Shown: positions 8,364-17,783, numbered from the stretch's first letter. The stretch is DNA of 64,000 nt from Aliiglaciecola sp. 3_MG-2023 (GCF_030548205.1 NZ_JAUORV010000016.1:1-64000); one strand, 5' to 3'. The notes: a model not told the origin generated them from the letters alone. Numbers and translations: made by a program.

Positions 8364-10202
8364 ATGCGTAAAACAACAGCAAAACCCAAGCACACATGGC
8401 AGTTAATCGTGATTATTGTCACTGTGCTTATATTAGGATTAAATGCTATCCCAACTTTATACGGTAACAACAATGCGTTGCTAGTTAGCTCCAACAGTCA
8501 AGAAACGTCACTCCCAGAACCTCAACGGTTGCGTCAGTTAATGCAACAAGAAAACATTCGCGTCAAACAAATTATCAGTGGAAATTCCGACAGTAAAATC
8601 GTTATTGAAGGTGATGATGAAGCGCTTTCCATTGCCCAACAAAAACTGAAACGTGATCTGGGTGACCGCTACGAAATCCGCTTAGGGAGTCAATCAGCAG
8701 CGCCGACCTGGTTAAATGAACTAGGCATGTCACCAATTAAACTGGGCTTAGATCTTAGTGGAGGCGTGTTGTTTGTACTGGAAGTAGACACCCCAAAAGC
8801 TGATCAAGAACGCATGGAAAGTGCCAAAGACGAAGCTATACACATCATACGTGAGCATGGTTTCAGGGGCATGAGTGTAAAACAGTCCTCAGCAAAAAAT
8901 GGAACCTCTAATAGTCTTAATCTGCACTTTCTAACTCATCAAACAAATGATGTGAAAACTGTTGTACAAAAGTTGCAACAACATTTACCCGGTATTACCT
9001 ATACCAAGGTCGATGAGAGTAATATGACTTTGATGTTTTCCGAACAAAGTAGTAGCGAATTTCATCAACAAATTATGGCTCAAGCACTAACGACTTTGCG
9101 AGGCCGTATAGAAGAATTAGGGATCACTGAGGCTGTGACTCAACGGCAAGGAGCCAATCGAATTCGGGTAGAGTTGCCGGGAGTGAAAGACCCAGAGCAG
9201 GCCAAACGTATCATAGGAGCTACCGCTTCTTTGGATTTTTATGAAGTGGCAAAAGAAGGAGAGATAGGTACAAAAACATTTAAAGATGATAATGGTCGTC
9301 AATTGCGCGTCACATCAAAACCCATTTTTACTGGTTCAAGTATTGAAAATGCAACCTCTGGCCGCGACGAAATGGGAATAGCCTTGGTCAATTTATCATT
9401 GGATTCAGTGGGTGGCGAAAAGATGTCTGCCTTCTCCAAAAATAATATTGGCAATCCTATGGTAGTCGTTTTTTCAGAATATCATCGCAACGCAGCAGAT
9501 GAGATGGTTAAAAGTAGCAGGGTCATTAACGTTGCAACTATCCAGGCCCAGTTAGGAAATCGTTTCAGTATTACTAACCTAGAGAGTCAACAAGAAGCCT
9601 CCGAGCTTGCCTTATTGTTACGAGCAGGGTCGCTGGATGCCCCCATAACCATTGTTCAACAAAGAACTATCCAAGCTTCTCTAGGCCAGGACAATGTGAA
9701 CAACGGCATTATGGCGTTAGCCATTGGTTTGGGTGTCACGTTAATGTTTATGGGATTGTGGTATCGCAAACTTGGCATTATTGCCAACACTTGTTTAGTA
9801 CTTAATTTGGTATGTCTAGTTGGCTTGATGGCATTGTTACCGAATATAGTTTTAACCTTACCCGGGATTGCAGGCCTAGTGTTAACAGTGGGCATGGCAG
9901 TTGATACTAATGTGTTGATTTTTGAACGAATAAAAGAGGAGCGAAAACGAGGGAGAAGTAACTTCTTAGCCATAGAGGCTGGTTATAAAGAGGCGTTTAG
10001 AACAATTTTAGATGCCAATATCACCACTATGATCACCGCGTTAATCCTCCTTAGTATCGGTTATGGCCCGGTGAAAGGGTTCGCTATGACACTGAGTTTA
10101 GGCATTCTAACTAGTATTTTTACCGGCGTTTTCGTCGCCCACGTTTTGACCTATTTAGTGAAACCTCAAATCACAGTTAAGCGAAAGGAACTTATTTCAT
10201 GA
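8364..10202 (+). CDS. secD: Protein translocase subunit SecD (probably a second, divergent copy)
   Basis: RND-type membrane subunit that uses the proton gradient to help proteins leave the Sec channel on the periplasmic side. From the ATG at 8364 it is 612 residues, near the normal 615. It has an N-terminal membrane helix, the family motif LGLDLSGGVLFVLEVD after the first periplasmic region, and six helices in the last 170 residues including the GMAVDTNVLIFERIKEE motif. An in-frame ATG at 8328 would add 12 polar residues and is less likely. There is no yajC or tgt before it, unlike the standard locus, so this may be an accessory SecDF pair. It overlaps secF by 4 bp. Confidence 0.88.
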   Translation: MRKTTAKPKHTWQLIVIIVTVLILGLNAIPTLYGNNNALLVSSNSQETSLPEPQRLRQLMQQENIRVKQIISGNSDSKIVIEGDDEALSIAQQKLKRDLGDRYEIRLGSQSAAPTWLNELGMSPIKLGLDLSGGVLFVLEVDTPKADQERMESAKDEAIHIIREHGFRGMSVKQSSAKNGTSNSLNLHFLTHQTNDVKTVVQKLQQHLPGITYTKVDESNMTLMFSEQSSSEFHQQIMAQALTTLRGRIEELGITEAVTQRQGANRIRVELPGVKDPEQAKRIIGATASLDFYEVAKEGEIGTKTFKDDNGRQLRVTSKPIFTGSSIENATSGRDEMGIALVNLSLDSVGGEKMSAFSKNNIGNPMVVVFSEYHRNAADEMVKSSRVINVATIQAQLGNRFSITNLESQQEASELALLLRAGSLDAPITIVQQRTIQASLGQDNVNNGIMALAIGLGVTLMFMGLWYRKLGIIANTCLVLNLVCLVGLMALLPNIVLTLPGIAGLVLTVGMAVDTNVLIFERIKEERKRGRSNFLAIEAGYKEAFRTILDANITTMITALILLSIGYGPVKGFAMTLSLGILTSIFTGVFVAHVLTYLVKPQITVKRKELIS

Positions 10203-11185
10203 GCACAAAGTTAATCAACAACGAAAACGTTGCAAAAGACCATAATATTGCAAAAAACACCCCTGAAAAATCAATGTCTGCAGGTTCTAGATTCAGTCAA
10301 TACCGGCTTGCAGGTTTCTATTTAGCGATAGTATTAATGGTGCTTTCAGCTGTGGGATTGGGGGTCAGAGGGTTGAACTTGGGGCTGGACTTCACGGGTG
10401 GTTACATGACGGAGTTCACAACTAGCCAAAGTATCGACAAAGTAGATATGCAACGTCAATTGGACACCCATTTAAACGAAGAATATGAACTTAATAGCAG
10501 TGTTACAAATACCCTCTGGACTGTGCGCCAAGCTGATGGTGTGTCTGTTGTTATTGATAAGGCTTGGTTAACTAACTTTGCTCAACAAAGTGGCTACGAT
10601 ATTACGCCTCAAGATTCTGTTTTCATTGGCTCCCAAGTGGGCTCAGAATTAATCGATAATGGCGGTTTAGCCATGCTTGTTGCAGGTATTGCGATGATGG
10701 TCTATTTGACCTGGCGTTTTGAATGGCGCTTAGCCTGCGGCTCACTGGTGGCGTTAGTACATGATGTTTTAGTGGTGCTAGGATTATTTTCTTGGCTTGG
10801 CTTGTCGTTTGATTTGACAGTTTTGGCTGCTGTACTCGCCATTATCGGCTACTCACTGAATGACTCTATCGTAATTGGGGACAAATTACGTGAAGTTATG
10901 GGCGCTAAATCCAATCACACAATGAGTGACATAGTTGACATAGCGGTCAAATCAACCTTGACCCGCTCGTTGATCACCTCAGGCACCACGCTGGCAACAA
11001 TAGCCTCAATCTGGATATTCGGAGGACAGCCATTACAAGGGTTCGCCATCACCCTTTTTGCTGGTGTCATTTTTGGAACGCTTTCATCGATTGCAGTGTC
11101 AGCAACAATTCCGCAAATAATCGGCTTAGACCCTGGGTTCTATCAACATCGAGCGCAAGAGTTGTTACTCAATAACGAGCCTTAA
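10199..11185 (+). CDS. secF: Protein translocase subunit SecF (partner of the upstream SecD)
   Basis: 328-residue RND subunit with the SecF hallmark LGLDFTGGYMTEF in the first periplasmic segment, followed by helices including AIIGYSLNDSIVIGDKLRE (the SecF counterpart of the SecD helix-4 motif). The N-terminal 35 residues before the first helix are unusually polar and long. The start overlaps the secD stop as ATGA. A 54-bp stretch of its 3' region is duplicated just after the gene. Confidence 0.9.
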   Translation: MSTKLINNENVAKDHNIAKNTPEKSMSAGSRFSQYRLAGFYLAIVLMVLSAVGLGVRGLNLGLDFTGGYMTEFTTSQSIDKVDMQRQLDTHLNEEYELNSSVTNTLWTVRQADGVSVVIDKAWLTNFAQQSGYDITPQDSVFIGSQVGSELIDNGGLAMLVAGIAMMVYLTWRFEWRLACGSLVALVHDVLVVLGLFSWLGLSFDLTVLAAVLAIIGYSLNDSIVIGDKLREVMGAKSNHTMSDIVDIAVKSTLTRSLITSGTTLATIASIWIFGGQPLQGFAITLFAGVIFGTLSSIAVSATIPQIIGLDPGFYQHRAQELLLNNEP

Positions 11186-11205
11186 AGCTTGCCTGGTAAA
11201 TATTT

Positions 11206-11247
11206 CGAGTATTCCTAGGACAGCCACGAGTATTCCTAGGACAGCCA
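11206..11247 (+). repeat. 21-bp direct repeat, two copies
   Basis: The unit CGAGTATTCCTAGGACAGCC plus A occurs at 11206-11226 and is repeated exactly at 11227-11247. The second copy runs straight into the duplicated secF segment. It contains CCTAGG and lies just after the secF stop. Confidence 0.9.
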
Positions 11248-11291
11248 CAATAAGGGTTTGCCATTACCCTTTTTGCTGGTGTCATTTTTGG
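11238..11291 (+). repeat. Partial duplication of the secF 3' region
   Basis: 54 bases match secF at 11023-11076 with 5 differences and no gaps, beginning AGGACAGCCA and ending TGTCATTTTTGG. Three of the differences lie within four bases near the start, so the rest is close to identical. It is a relic of local duplication or of repeat-driven rearrangement, not a functional gene. Confidence 0.9.
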
Positions 11292-11309
11292 TAGTGACAA
11301 ACGACTATA

Positions 11310-11422
11310 GGACACCCACTACAATGGGTGTTTTATAGCACATGTTCTGTGGACATCCATAGCTACGAACAAATATAAAGACACCCATGGTTGATAATCA
11401 TGGAAATGACCAAGGCACCCAT
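11310..11422 (-). repeat. Minus-oriented ATGGGTGTC repeats, left flank of the RAYT gene (cluster A2, left)
   Basis: Reverse-oriented copies of the core (AGACACCCAT and variants) are seen at about 11310, 11351, 11380 and 11413. One plus-oriented copy at 11324 forms a local hairpin with the first: ACACCCA at 11312, six-base loop, TGGGTGT, then TTTTA, which could terminate secDF transcription. Together with the plus-oriented copies at 12739-12912 they bracket the transposase gene. Confidence 0.8.
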
Positions 11423-11624
11423 AATTGCGAATGCTAATTATATTTTAGTAACAATCTTTGATATTCAAAATGAATTGGTTTTAAAATGAATTAGGAATGA
11501 AATAACCTTGATTTAAGAGGTACTTATCTCTAGTTAATTGATGTGAGGGCTCAATTACCTTATCTCAATTAACGGTTGAGACTAGTGTTATTTGCGCTTG
11601 TAATGATTTTCCGACGTGAATACT

Positions 11625-12605
11625 TCAGGTGTGTTTGAACAATACTTTTGCATTGGCCATACCGCGTATTCGCTGATGTTTTGTGCTGCGCTTAAATTGT
11701 TGCATCACTTGTTCACTCCCAGCCGCTGTGAAAAAGTACCGTTCAAATTCAATTGTAAGTGACAGCCATTGCTCAGGATTAAAACCTATACTTTTAAGAA
11801 TGGAATTTTCTTTAGCTTTTATAAATCCAGTTTTTCCTTGTCGTACGCAGCGACCAGTGCAATGGACTAATTCACAATAATCGATAAAACTGAATGGAAT
11901 ACCAACCGGCCCTTTTTGTCGATGATTACCCACAAATTGCAATAGCGATTCAGGTTGTTTTCCACTTTTTAGATCGTGAATTCGTTTGAAAATACTCGTA
12001 TGTTTTGAGGTTTCTGGCGTATTTTCGATACCAGCGCGAACCGGATTTAAATCAACGTAAGCCATGCAAGCTAAAACGGCTCGTTCGTCGAGTAATGCTT
12101 GTGATTTAAATCTTCCTTCCCAAAACCTTCCCTTACATTCATCTTCTTTGTTAGCTTCTCGGGCTATATATTCGTTCAGATTGCGCATAAACCAACTAAT
12201 ATCATACAAACGGCGACGATACACTTCGGTGATTTGATCCACAGTAGCTTGTTCACATTCACTCAGCTTTTTACCACGTAAAAATTTTTGTGTAAGAAGC
12301 GTGCCCTTATGCAATTGGTGCCAACGAGTAACCACCTCTTTTTTTGACCAACTTTCAGCTAGATTGTTATCTACAAACAATACCAAATGGGTATGATTAT
12401 TCATTACTGCAAATGCCGCTATATCTATAGCGAAAACAGATCCTAAAAAGAGTAAACGGGACTCCACCCAGCCACGCCGGTGCTCATAACTTTGCCCTGT
12501 CAATTTGTCTTTACCACATAGGAATGACTGTCTGACACACCGGGATACACAATGATAATAAGAGGTATCACTTAAACTTATCTGGTTTTTTCGGGCTTGG
12601 GGCAT
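11625..12605 (-). CDS. REP-associated tyrosine transposase (RAYT, Y1/IS200-like fold)
   Basis: Single-strand DNA transposase-like protein of the RAYT family, which acts on or spreads REP/BIME repeats. From the preferred ATG (12605, MPQARKNQISL as in relatives) it is 326 residues; an ATG at 12650 would give 341. YYHCVSRCVR is followed by the HUH metal-binding motif in NNHTHLVL (H71 and H73 from the short start). A helix with NEYIAREAN follows, whose Tyr (146) aligns with the catalytic tyrosine, then GRFWEGRFKSQ and YVDLNPVRAGI. It appears intact. It is bracketed by oppositely oriented ATGGGTGTC repeats. Confidence 0.88.
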   Translation of the reverse strand: MPQARKNQISLSDTSYYHCVSRCVRQSFLCGKDKLTGQSYEHRRGWVESRLLFLGSVFAIDIAAFAVMNNHTHLVLFVDNNLAESWSKKEVVTRWHQLHKGTLLTQKFLRGKKLSECEQATVDQITEVYRRRLYDISWFMRNLNEYIAREANKEDECKGRFWEGRFKSQALLDERAVLACMAYVDLNPVRAGIENTPETSKHTSIFKRIHDLKSGKQPESLLQFVGNHRQKGPVGIPFSFIDYCELVHCTGRCVRQGKTGFIKAKENSILKSIGFNPEQWLSLTIEFERYFFTAAGSEQVMQQFKRSTKHQRIRGMANAKVLFKHT

Positions 12606-12738
12606 ACGCCATCCATCCTTGGTTGATTGATAACTTCTAAGTTTAGTCAAAAGTGGAAATTTAATAGTATTGAAATTCGCGTATAGGCAAATGCTGTCCC
12701 AAAGTAGGTGAAATATTAAAACAATGCTGCGCTAATGT

Positions 12739-12912
12739 TGGATGTCTCATTATGGCAGTTAAAGGTGGGTGTCCTACTAGCAGAGGTGCGCTAATTGCAA
12801 GCTTAAGATGGGTGTCTTAATAATAGTAGTGCGTTAGTGGGAAACTCAAGATGGCTGTCTAAATAACAAGGGCTACTCCGAGAAGCAGCGCTTTTAGAAA
12901 ACCATGGGTGTC
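12739..12912 (+). repeat. Plus-oriented ATGGGTGTC repeats, right flank of the RAYT gene (cluster A2, right)
   Basis: Plus-oriented core variants occur at about 12739 (TGGATGTCTC), 12765 (GTGGGTGTCC), 12808 (ATGGGTGTCT), 12851 (ATGGCTGTCT) and 12903 (CATGGGTGTCT). A second element, GCGCTAAT/GTGCGTTA, recurs ahead of three of them, giving a loose unit of roughly 43 bp. The copies are more diverged than those of other clusters. Confidence 0.8.
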
Positions 12913-12965
12913 TTAGGTAATGCATATTAAATAACGAAGCCTACCCGTGTAAATCGCTTGTTTAA

Positions 12966-15344
12966 CTACAACCCCGCGTGATATTGACTATCTGTTGATT
13001 CTGGCACCATTGCGTTTAATGTTTCTTCCACCTTAGTATCACCCGCAAGTAGTTGCTCGAATTGTTGGATTAGTGCAACCTTATCTGGCGACACTCGGCC
13101 ACCCGCTCCAATATTGGTTAAATCAATCATAAAACCGTCAAACAAGTCTGCCAAATCATGGATAACCTGCATGTTCATAAACTGATCTTCATTGTAAATA
13201 CTTGGATATCCCGCTTTTTGTTTATCAATGGCAAACGACATACCCTTAACATTAGTAATACTGGTTGATTTATCGCAAGACAACATGCATCCGTTATCTA
13301 TTCTCGGCTTTTCACACCCCACACTTTGTTGAAAGAAACACTGCCGGCTGGTCATTAACAAAATAGGATGATAAATACTGTAAAATAATTTGAAGTTTTC
13401 AGGACGTGCAATGTTTTTCATTTGCATACGATTAAGCTCGTTAGAAATAAATGCTCCACTGCAATCAAACTCTTCTTTCATCGCCATCAATGCATACGAA
13501 TTCGTGGTATTTAAAAATGGTCCTGCTATCCATTTTATCCCTAACTGATTAGCACGGTAAGCAATCCCCGTGTTGTTAGTAACTATTAATGGCGGTACAA
13601 CCTTTTCCAAAATATTAATAGCCACATCATAATCTTTGCCAATTAGTACGGCTGGAAACCAGGGGATCAAGCGCGGATTGTCAGCCAAGAAGTCAATGTA
13701 CTTAGTGCAGTTTCGTTTATAGGCATCAGGCAATTTAAAATAAATATCGGCCTTAGTAACATCGGCTAAATGGATATCGGCTTCGTCACAGATAAGAATA
13801 GAAAGCTCCGATTTAGCGTCACTTTGGGTGGTTTTAGCATGGCTTTTAAGCTTTGGTAATGTCACGGGTGGAATTAACGCTTGGGCACCATTTAACAGTC
13901 GCGAAGCTTCATTTTTTAGTAAAGTTAGATCACTAAATGGCACGCTAAGTCCTGCTGTCAACGTTGTTGAATCAACTTTTGCCAATTCATAATCAGCATT
14001 ACCTAAACTTTTAAAACGTTTCACAAGCACATCATGATCAATGGCATTTTTATTACTTTTGGATAATAAACTGCTCGACTTCAACGTGAAACATTTACCC
14101 TCAGTATGGATCATTTTAGCTGCCATACTTTGATGGGAACTTACATCGTTGGTGCGAATACTTAAAGTTAATGGCGAGCCTTCCTCACCAGAAAACACCA
14201 AAGACAGTTCTACTTTATCTATACTCAAATATTGAATTTTTTCTCGAACAATATCATGAAGCTCATTTTTTTCTTGATACAGGGTTTGCTTCACTTCTTG
14301 TATTTGCACTACTGATATACGATTGCTGTCGTTGTCAGAACTGGCTTTAGCGATTGCATGATTTTTTGAGTTATCTCTTGGGTTATCGATAAACATCGAC
14401 TGATTTAAGTCGCCACGCAAAAATGCATTAGAAAAATCTCGGTTAAACACTTTATAAAGGCGCTCCCCATCTTCAAGCAGCTCACCCGTTTCAATAAAGC
14501 CATCTATTTGTTTACGAAAACTATCCACCACTGTATGAACATAGCTTGCGCCTTTTATTCGACCTTCTATTTTAAATGAGTAAACACCTGCTTCAATAAG
14601 TGCTGGCAAGTCAAAAAAGGCCGAATTATCTTTTAGATTAAGAGGGAAATTATGCCCCGATTCTGTGGTTTCATATTCTTCACGACACGCTTGACTGCAG
14701 CGGCCACGATTACCTGAATTACCCGCACTTGCGGAGGTTGAATAACACAACCCCGAGAAAGCCACGCACAATGAGCCATGCACGAACACTTCCGTCAAAA
14801 TATCATGTTCCCGGCTAACCGCAGTTAGTTCAGTTATTTCTCGTAAGTTTAACTCTCTGGATAAATTTACACGTGACGCGCCTAATTTTTTTAGAAAGGC
14901 TATTTGACCTGCATTATGGGTAGTCAGTTGGGTAGAAGCATGGATGTCCAAAGTCGGGAAATGTTTTTTCACTAGATTGAACATGCCAATATCCTGCACA
15001 ATGATGCCATCTAAGGTAGTGTTTACTAGTTTGCTTAATAATTTGGCTAAAGTCGCAAACTCCTGCTCTAGAATGACAATGTTCAAGGTTAGAAAAATTT
15101 CACATTCGTACTGATGAGCAAGCCTAATGACTCCCACTAGTTGTTCAAAGGAAATATTAGATGCGCGATTTCGGGCGTTAAAGTTATCTAAGCCACAATA
15201 AACAGCATCGGCCCCTGCAATGATGGCTGCCTTAATGGCATCAATATCACCACCTGGCGCTAACAATTCAATTTTTGGGGTGGTTTGGAGATCATTCATG
15301 CCAACATTACTCATATAAGTGCGATTCATTTGGGTGTGATTCAC
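12966..15344 (-). CDS. Peptidase U32 family protein, RlhA (YdcP)-like
   Basis: Member of the U32 family, whose characterised bacterial members (RlhA, TrhP) hydroxylate rRNA or tRNA rather than degrade protein. The N-terminal TIM-barrel-like domain (about 22-310) carries KIELLAPGGD and the U32 signature EVFVHGSLC at 185-193. Cysteines at 193, 200, 216 and 220 could hold a cluster. At 792 residues it exceeds E. coli RlhA (about 650); the extra C-terminal region has a second Cys-rich stretch (CFFQQSVGC ... NGCMLSC). The start is uncertain: GTG at 15344, or ATGs at 15329, 15314 and 15299, none with a strong RBS. Confidence 0.85.
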   Translation of the reverse strand: MNHTQMNRTYMSNVGMNDLQTTPKIELLAPGGDIDAIKAAIIAGADAVYCGLDNFNARNRASNISFEQLVGVIRLAHQYECEIFLTLNIVILEQEFATLAKLLSKLVNTTLDGIIVQDIGMFNLVKKHFPTLDIHASTQLTTHNAGQIAFLKKLGASRVNLSRELNLREITELTAVSREHDILTEVFVHGSLCVAFSGLCYSTSASAGNSGNRGRCSQACREEYETTESGHNFPLNLKDNSAFFDLPALIEAGVYSFKIEGRIKGASYVHTVVDSFRKQIDGFIETGELLEDGERLYKVFNRDFSNAFLRGDLNQSMFIDNPRDNSKNHAIAKASSDNDSNRISVVQIQEVKQTLYQEKNELHDIVREKIQYLSIDKVELSLVFSGEEGSPLTLSIRTNDVSSHQSMAAKMIHTEGKCFTLKSSSLLSKSNKNAIDHDVLVKRFKSLGNADYELAKVDSTTLTAGLSVPFSDLTLLKNEASRLLNGAQALIPPVTLPKLKSHAKTTQSDAKSELSILICDEADIHLADVTKADIYFKLPDAYKRNCTKYIDFLADNPRLIPWFPAVLIGKDYDVAINILEKVVPPLIVTNNTGIAYRANQLGIKWIAGPFLNTTNSYALMAMKEEFDCSGAFISNELNRMQMKNIARPENFKLFYSIYHPILLMTSRQCFFQQSVGCEKPRIDNGCMLSCDKSTSITNVKGMSFAIDKQKAGYPSIYNEDQFMNMQVIHDLADLFDGFMIDLTNIGAGGRVSPDKVALIQQFEQLLAGDTKVEETLNAMVPESTDSQYHAGL

Positions 15345-15512
15345 AGGAATAGTATAATCCCTGCGACTTTATGCGGGCGATTTTACCTGTATAGTGAATC
15401 TTTTAATATGACTTAGGGTAGATAATTCTCTGTAAAGACCGCAAAGTACCAAATTAAGCGATGCTATACATGAAATAACCGCTAACCATTAAAAACAGTA
15501 GAAATATAAACT

Positions 15513-16181
15513 ATGACACTGCCGATTCTTTACTCATTACGAAACTGTCCCTATGCAATGCGTGCCAGAATTGCACTTTTCAAAGCCAATCAACCAGTTG
15601 AAGTGCGTGAAGTAAAATTAAATAATAAACCAGCAGAAATGCTGCAAGCTTCCGCAAAAGGTACTGTCCCAATTTTAGTTTTAGGCGACGCAGCTTCGCC
15701 ATCATCGATAATTGAAGAAAGCTTAGAAGTCATGCTATGGGCGTTAACACAAAATGATCCCGATGATCTACTTCTTAGAGATGAGCAAAACGTATTGCCG
15801 AATATGCTCAAATTGATCGCTCGTTTTGATGATGAATTCAAAGCCTGCTTAAACGCCTATAAATGTGCAAAGCGCTACAAAGAAGACAACCTAATTGAAT
15901 GCAGACAAGCATGTGAAGTCTTTATTCAAGAACTAGAAGAACGTTTGAGTTATACGCAGGATAAATATAACGCAGTAGAGCAGCCTTTTATATTTTCCGC
16001 CCGAGAAAGTTTAGTTGATATAGCGCTACTTCCCTTTATTCGTCAGTTTGCCAAAGTAGAACGTCAATGGTACCTTCAATCTCCTTATCCCAAAGTGAAA
16101 CAATGGCTTAATCATTACTTACAAAGTGTGATGTTCACCAAGGTGATGACAAAATTCGAAGTATGGAGTCCAACCAACTAA
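15513..16181 (+). CDS. Glutathione S-transferase family protein
   Basis: 222 residues with a thioredoxin-fold N-terminal domain beginning LPILYSLRNCPYAMRAR (Cys about 12) and the cis-proline region GTVPIL near residue 52, then an all-helical C-terminal domain. The CPYAMRAR start is typical of bacterial GSTs related to stringent starvation protein A or glutaredoxin 2. The electrophilic substrate cannot be inferred. It stands alone, divergent from the U32 gene. Confidence 0.85.
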   Translation: MTLPILYSLRNCPYAMRARIALFKANQPVEVREVKLNNKPAEMLQASAKGTVPILVLGDAASPSSIIEESLEVMLWALTQNDPDDLLLRDEQNVLPNMLKLIARFDDEFKACLNAYKCAKRYKEDNLIECRQACEVFIQELEERLSYTQDKYNAVEQPFIFSARESLVDIALLPFIRQFAKVERQWYLQSPYPKVKQWLNHYLQSVMFTKVMTKFEVWSPTN

Positions 16182-16207
16182 CCTCGTCAGTTTAAATTCG
16201 AGTAAGC

Positions 16208-16708
16208 TTATTTTCTAACGATCCAGCTTCCATCGGCCTGACGACAGGCATTGCCATGCACTACTTCAGAAATTCCTCCAATAGTTGCTTGCACGGTATA
16301 TTCACGACAGGTATCTCCATCAATTAAGTCAGTTTTAGTCGGCACAACTCGATATTCATACCCCGTATCTGGGTTATACCATTGTGTGGCTACACCGGTG
16401 CGAACTGTTTCTAAAGAATGCGTAACATAAGTTCTGTCCGTATGGTTCATATGACGACCAACTCTACCCCCAATATAGATTTCAACGGGAGGGCCAATAA
16501 TAGTAGCCTTAGCTTGAGCCTCACCTTTGCCAATCTCATGACCAATAACACCACCGATAATACCACCGATGACTAAACCAGTGAGGGGGTTAGCTCCGCC
16601 TCCGCCGCCGTGCCCATGATGAATACCTCCACGACCGGCACAAGACGATAAGAATAAAACACTAATGCAACAAAATATAATTACTACTTTTCGGGAGTGT
16701 GAAAACAT
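16208..16708 (-). CDS. Glycine-zipper 2TM-domain lipoprotein
   Basis: 166 residues. A signal peptide ends in the lipobox LSSC (Cys about 23), followed by a His/Gly-rich linker and the glycine zipper NPLTGLVIGGIIGGVIGHEIGKG. The C-terminal domain has cysteines (TCREYTVQ ... NACRQADG) likely to form a disulfide. Such proteins sit in the outer membrane or periplasm and are often stress-related. The function is unknown. Confidence 0.75.
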   Translation of the reverse strand: MFSHSRKVVIIFCCISVLFLSSCAGRGGIHHGHGGGGGANPLTGLVIGGIIGGVIGHEIGKGEAQAKATIIGPPVEIYIGGRVGRHMNHTDRTYVTHSLETVRTGVATQWYNPDTGYEYRVVPTKTDLIDGDTCREYTVQATIGGISEVVHGNACRQADGSWIVRK

Positions 16709-16967
16709 GATTCGTACCTTTATTGTCTAAATATTAGAACTCGGTATTTAACGCAAAGTATCAGTTCATCCCAAAGGGATCTCCAAGCTCTACTTAGCAA
16801 CTCGTTAAAACCGAAATATTCCTATCAAGAACAAACTAAGGCTAACAATCAAATAGTCAAAAAACGTGTAAAGAATGTGGAGAAAGTGCGGATTTTTTAC
16901 TATCGATTAATTTTGAAAAGATACAATAAACTTAGATGTCTTTTATTAATATTATCGAGATATTATC

Positions 16968-17132
16968 GAGACACCCATAATATTATCCCCCCCAATAATG
17001 TGTTGAGCATTTCACAACTAACTTCGAGTCTGGTTTGTAAACATGGGTGTCTAGGTTGCGTTGTCTAGGTAGCGTTCTATACATGGGTGTCTAGATAACA
17101 TTCCTAGATAAGTCAACATGGGTGTCTAGATA
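16968..17132. repeat. ATGGGTGTC repeat cluster A4
   Basis: One minus-oriented copy at about 16968 (CGAGACACCCATAA), then plus-oriented copies at 17041, 17081 and 17115, the latter two reading ACATGGGTGTCTAGATA. The 463-bp gap between the glycine-zipper gene and the response regulator gene (both minus strand) otherwise holds only an AT-rich stretch and a run of C at 16987-16993. Confidence 0.9.
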
Positions 17133-17171
17133 GCAGAAAACGAAGTTATTATTGAGGTTGTCACAGGCGGC

Positions 17172-17783
17172 CTACAGCCATCCCTTTTGATTGGCAATAC
17201 GTGCTGCATCAACTCGGTTTGTGGCATTCATTTTAGAGATGGCTTCCGACAAATAGTTTCGTAATGTACCTGGTGCTATAAATAACTTTTCGGCGATTTC
17301 AGCCGTAGACAAACCTTCAGCCGCAAGTTTGAGCGCTTTACGTTCTTTATCATTAAGTGGATCCTTGTCCCCAAGTGCCATCATGGCAAGCTCGGTATCA
17401 ATTACTCGTTCGCCTTTTATTATCCGCCGCAAACTGGCAATCAAATAATCACTTGGGGCTTCTTTTAGCACAATCCCCCTCACTCCCGCCTCAATAGCTC
17501 GACGCATGTAGCCGGCCTTAGCGAAGGTTGTCATTATCACAACTTTTATATTTGGATATTGCTTCTGTAAAGTTTCGGCAAGTTCGATACCGGTCATACT
17601 AGGCATTTCAATATCACTTAATACGAGATCGGGGATGACATCTGAACTATTAATAAAACTAAGCGCTTTTGCACCGTCACCACAAGAAGCCACTACGTTT
17701 ATATCTGATTCAAAACCAATTAATGCGGTCAGTGCATCGAGCACTAAGGTTTGATCTTCAGCAATAACTAATTTTGTACTCAT
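17172..17783 (-). CDS. DesR-type response regulator (NarL/LuxR family)
   Basis: 203-residue two-component regulator. The receiver domain has the acidic pair ED at 9-10 and phospho-acceptor D57 in LVLSDIEMP. The C-terminal LuxR HTH (about 138-203) contains LSTAEIAEKLFIAPGTLRNYLSEA and ends in NRVDAARIANQKGWL, the ending typical of DesR-like regulators. It is downstream of its cognate kinase with a 42-bp gap. DesK/DesR in Bacillus senses membrane fluidity, but the stimulus here is unknown. Confidence 0.9.
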   Translation of the reverse strand: MSTKLVIAEDQTLVLDALTALIGFESDINVVASCGDGAKALSFINSSDVIPDLVLSDIEMPSMTGIELAETLQKQYPNIKVVIMTTFAKAGYMRRAIEAGVRGIVLKEAPSDYLIASLRRIIKGERVIDTELAMMALGDKDPLNDKERKALKLAAEGLSTAEIAEKLFIAPGTLRNYLSEAISKMNATNRVDAARIANQKGWL

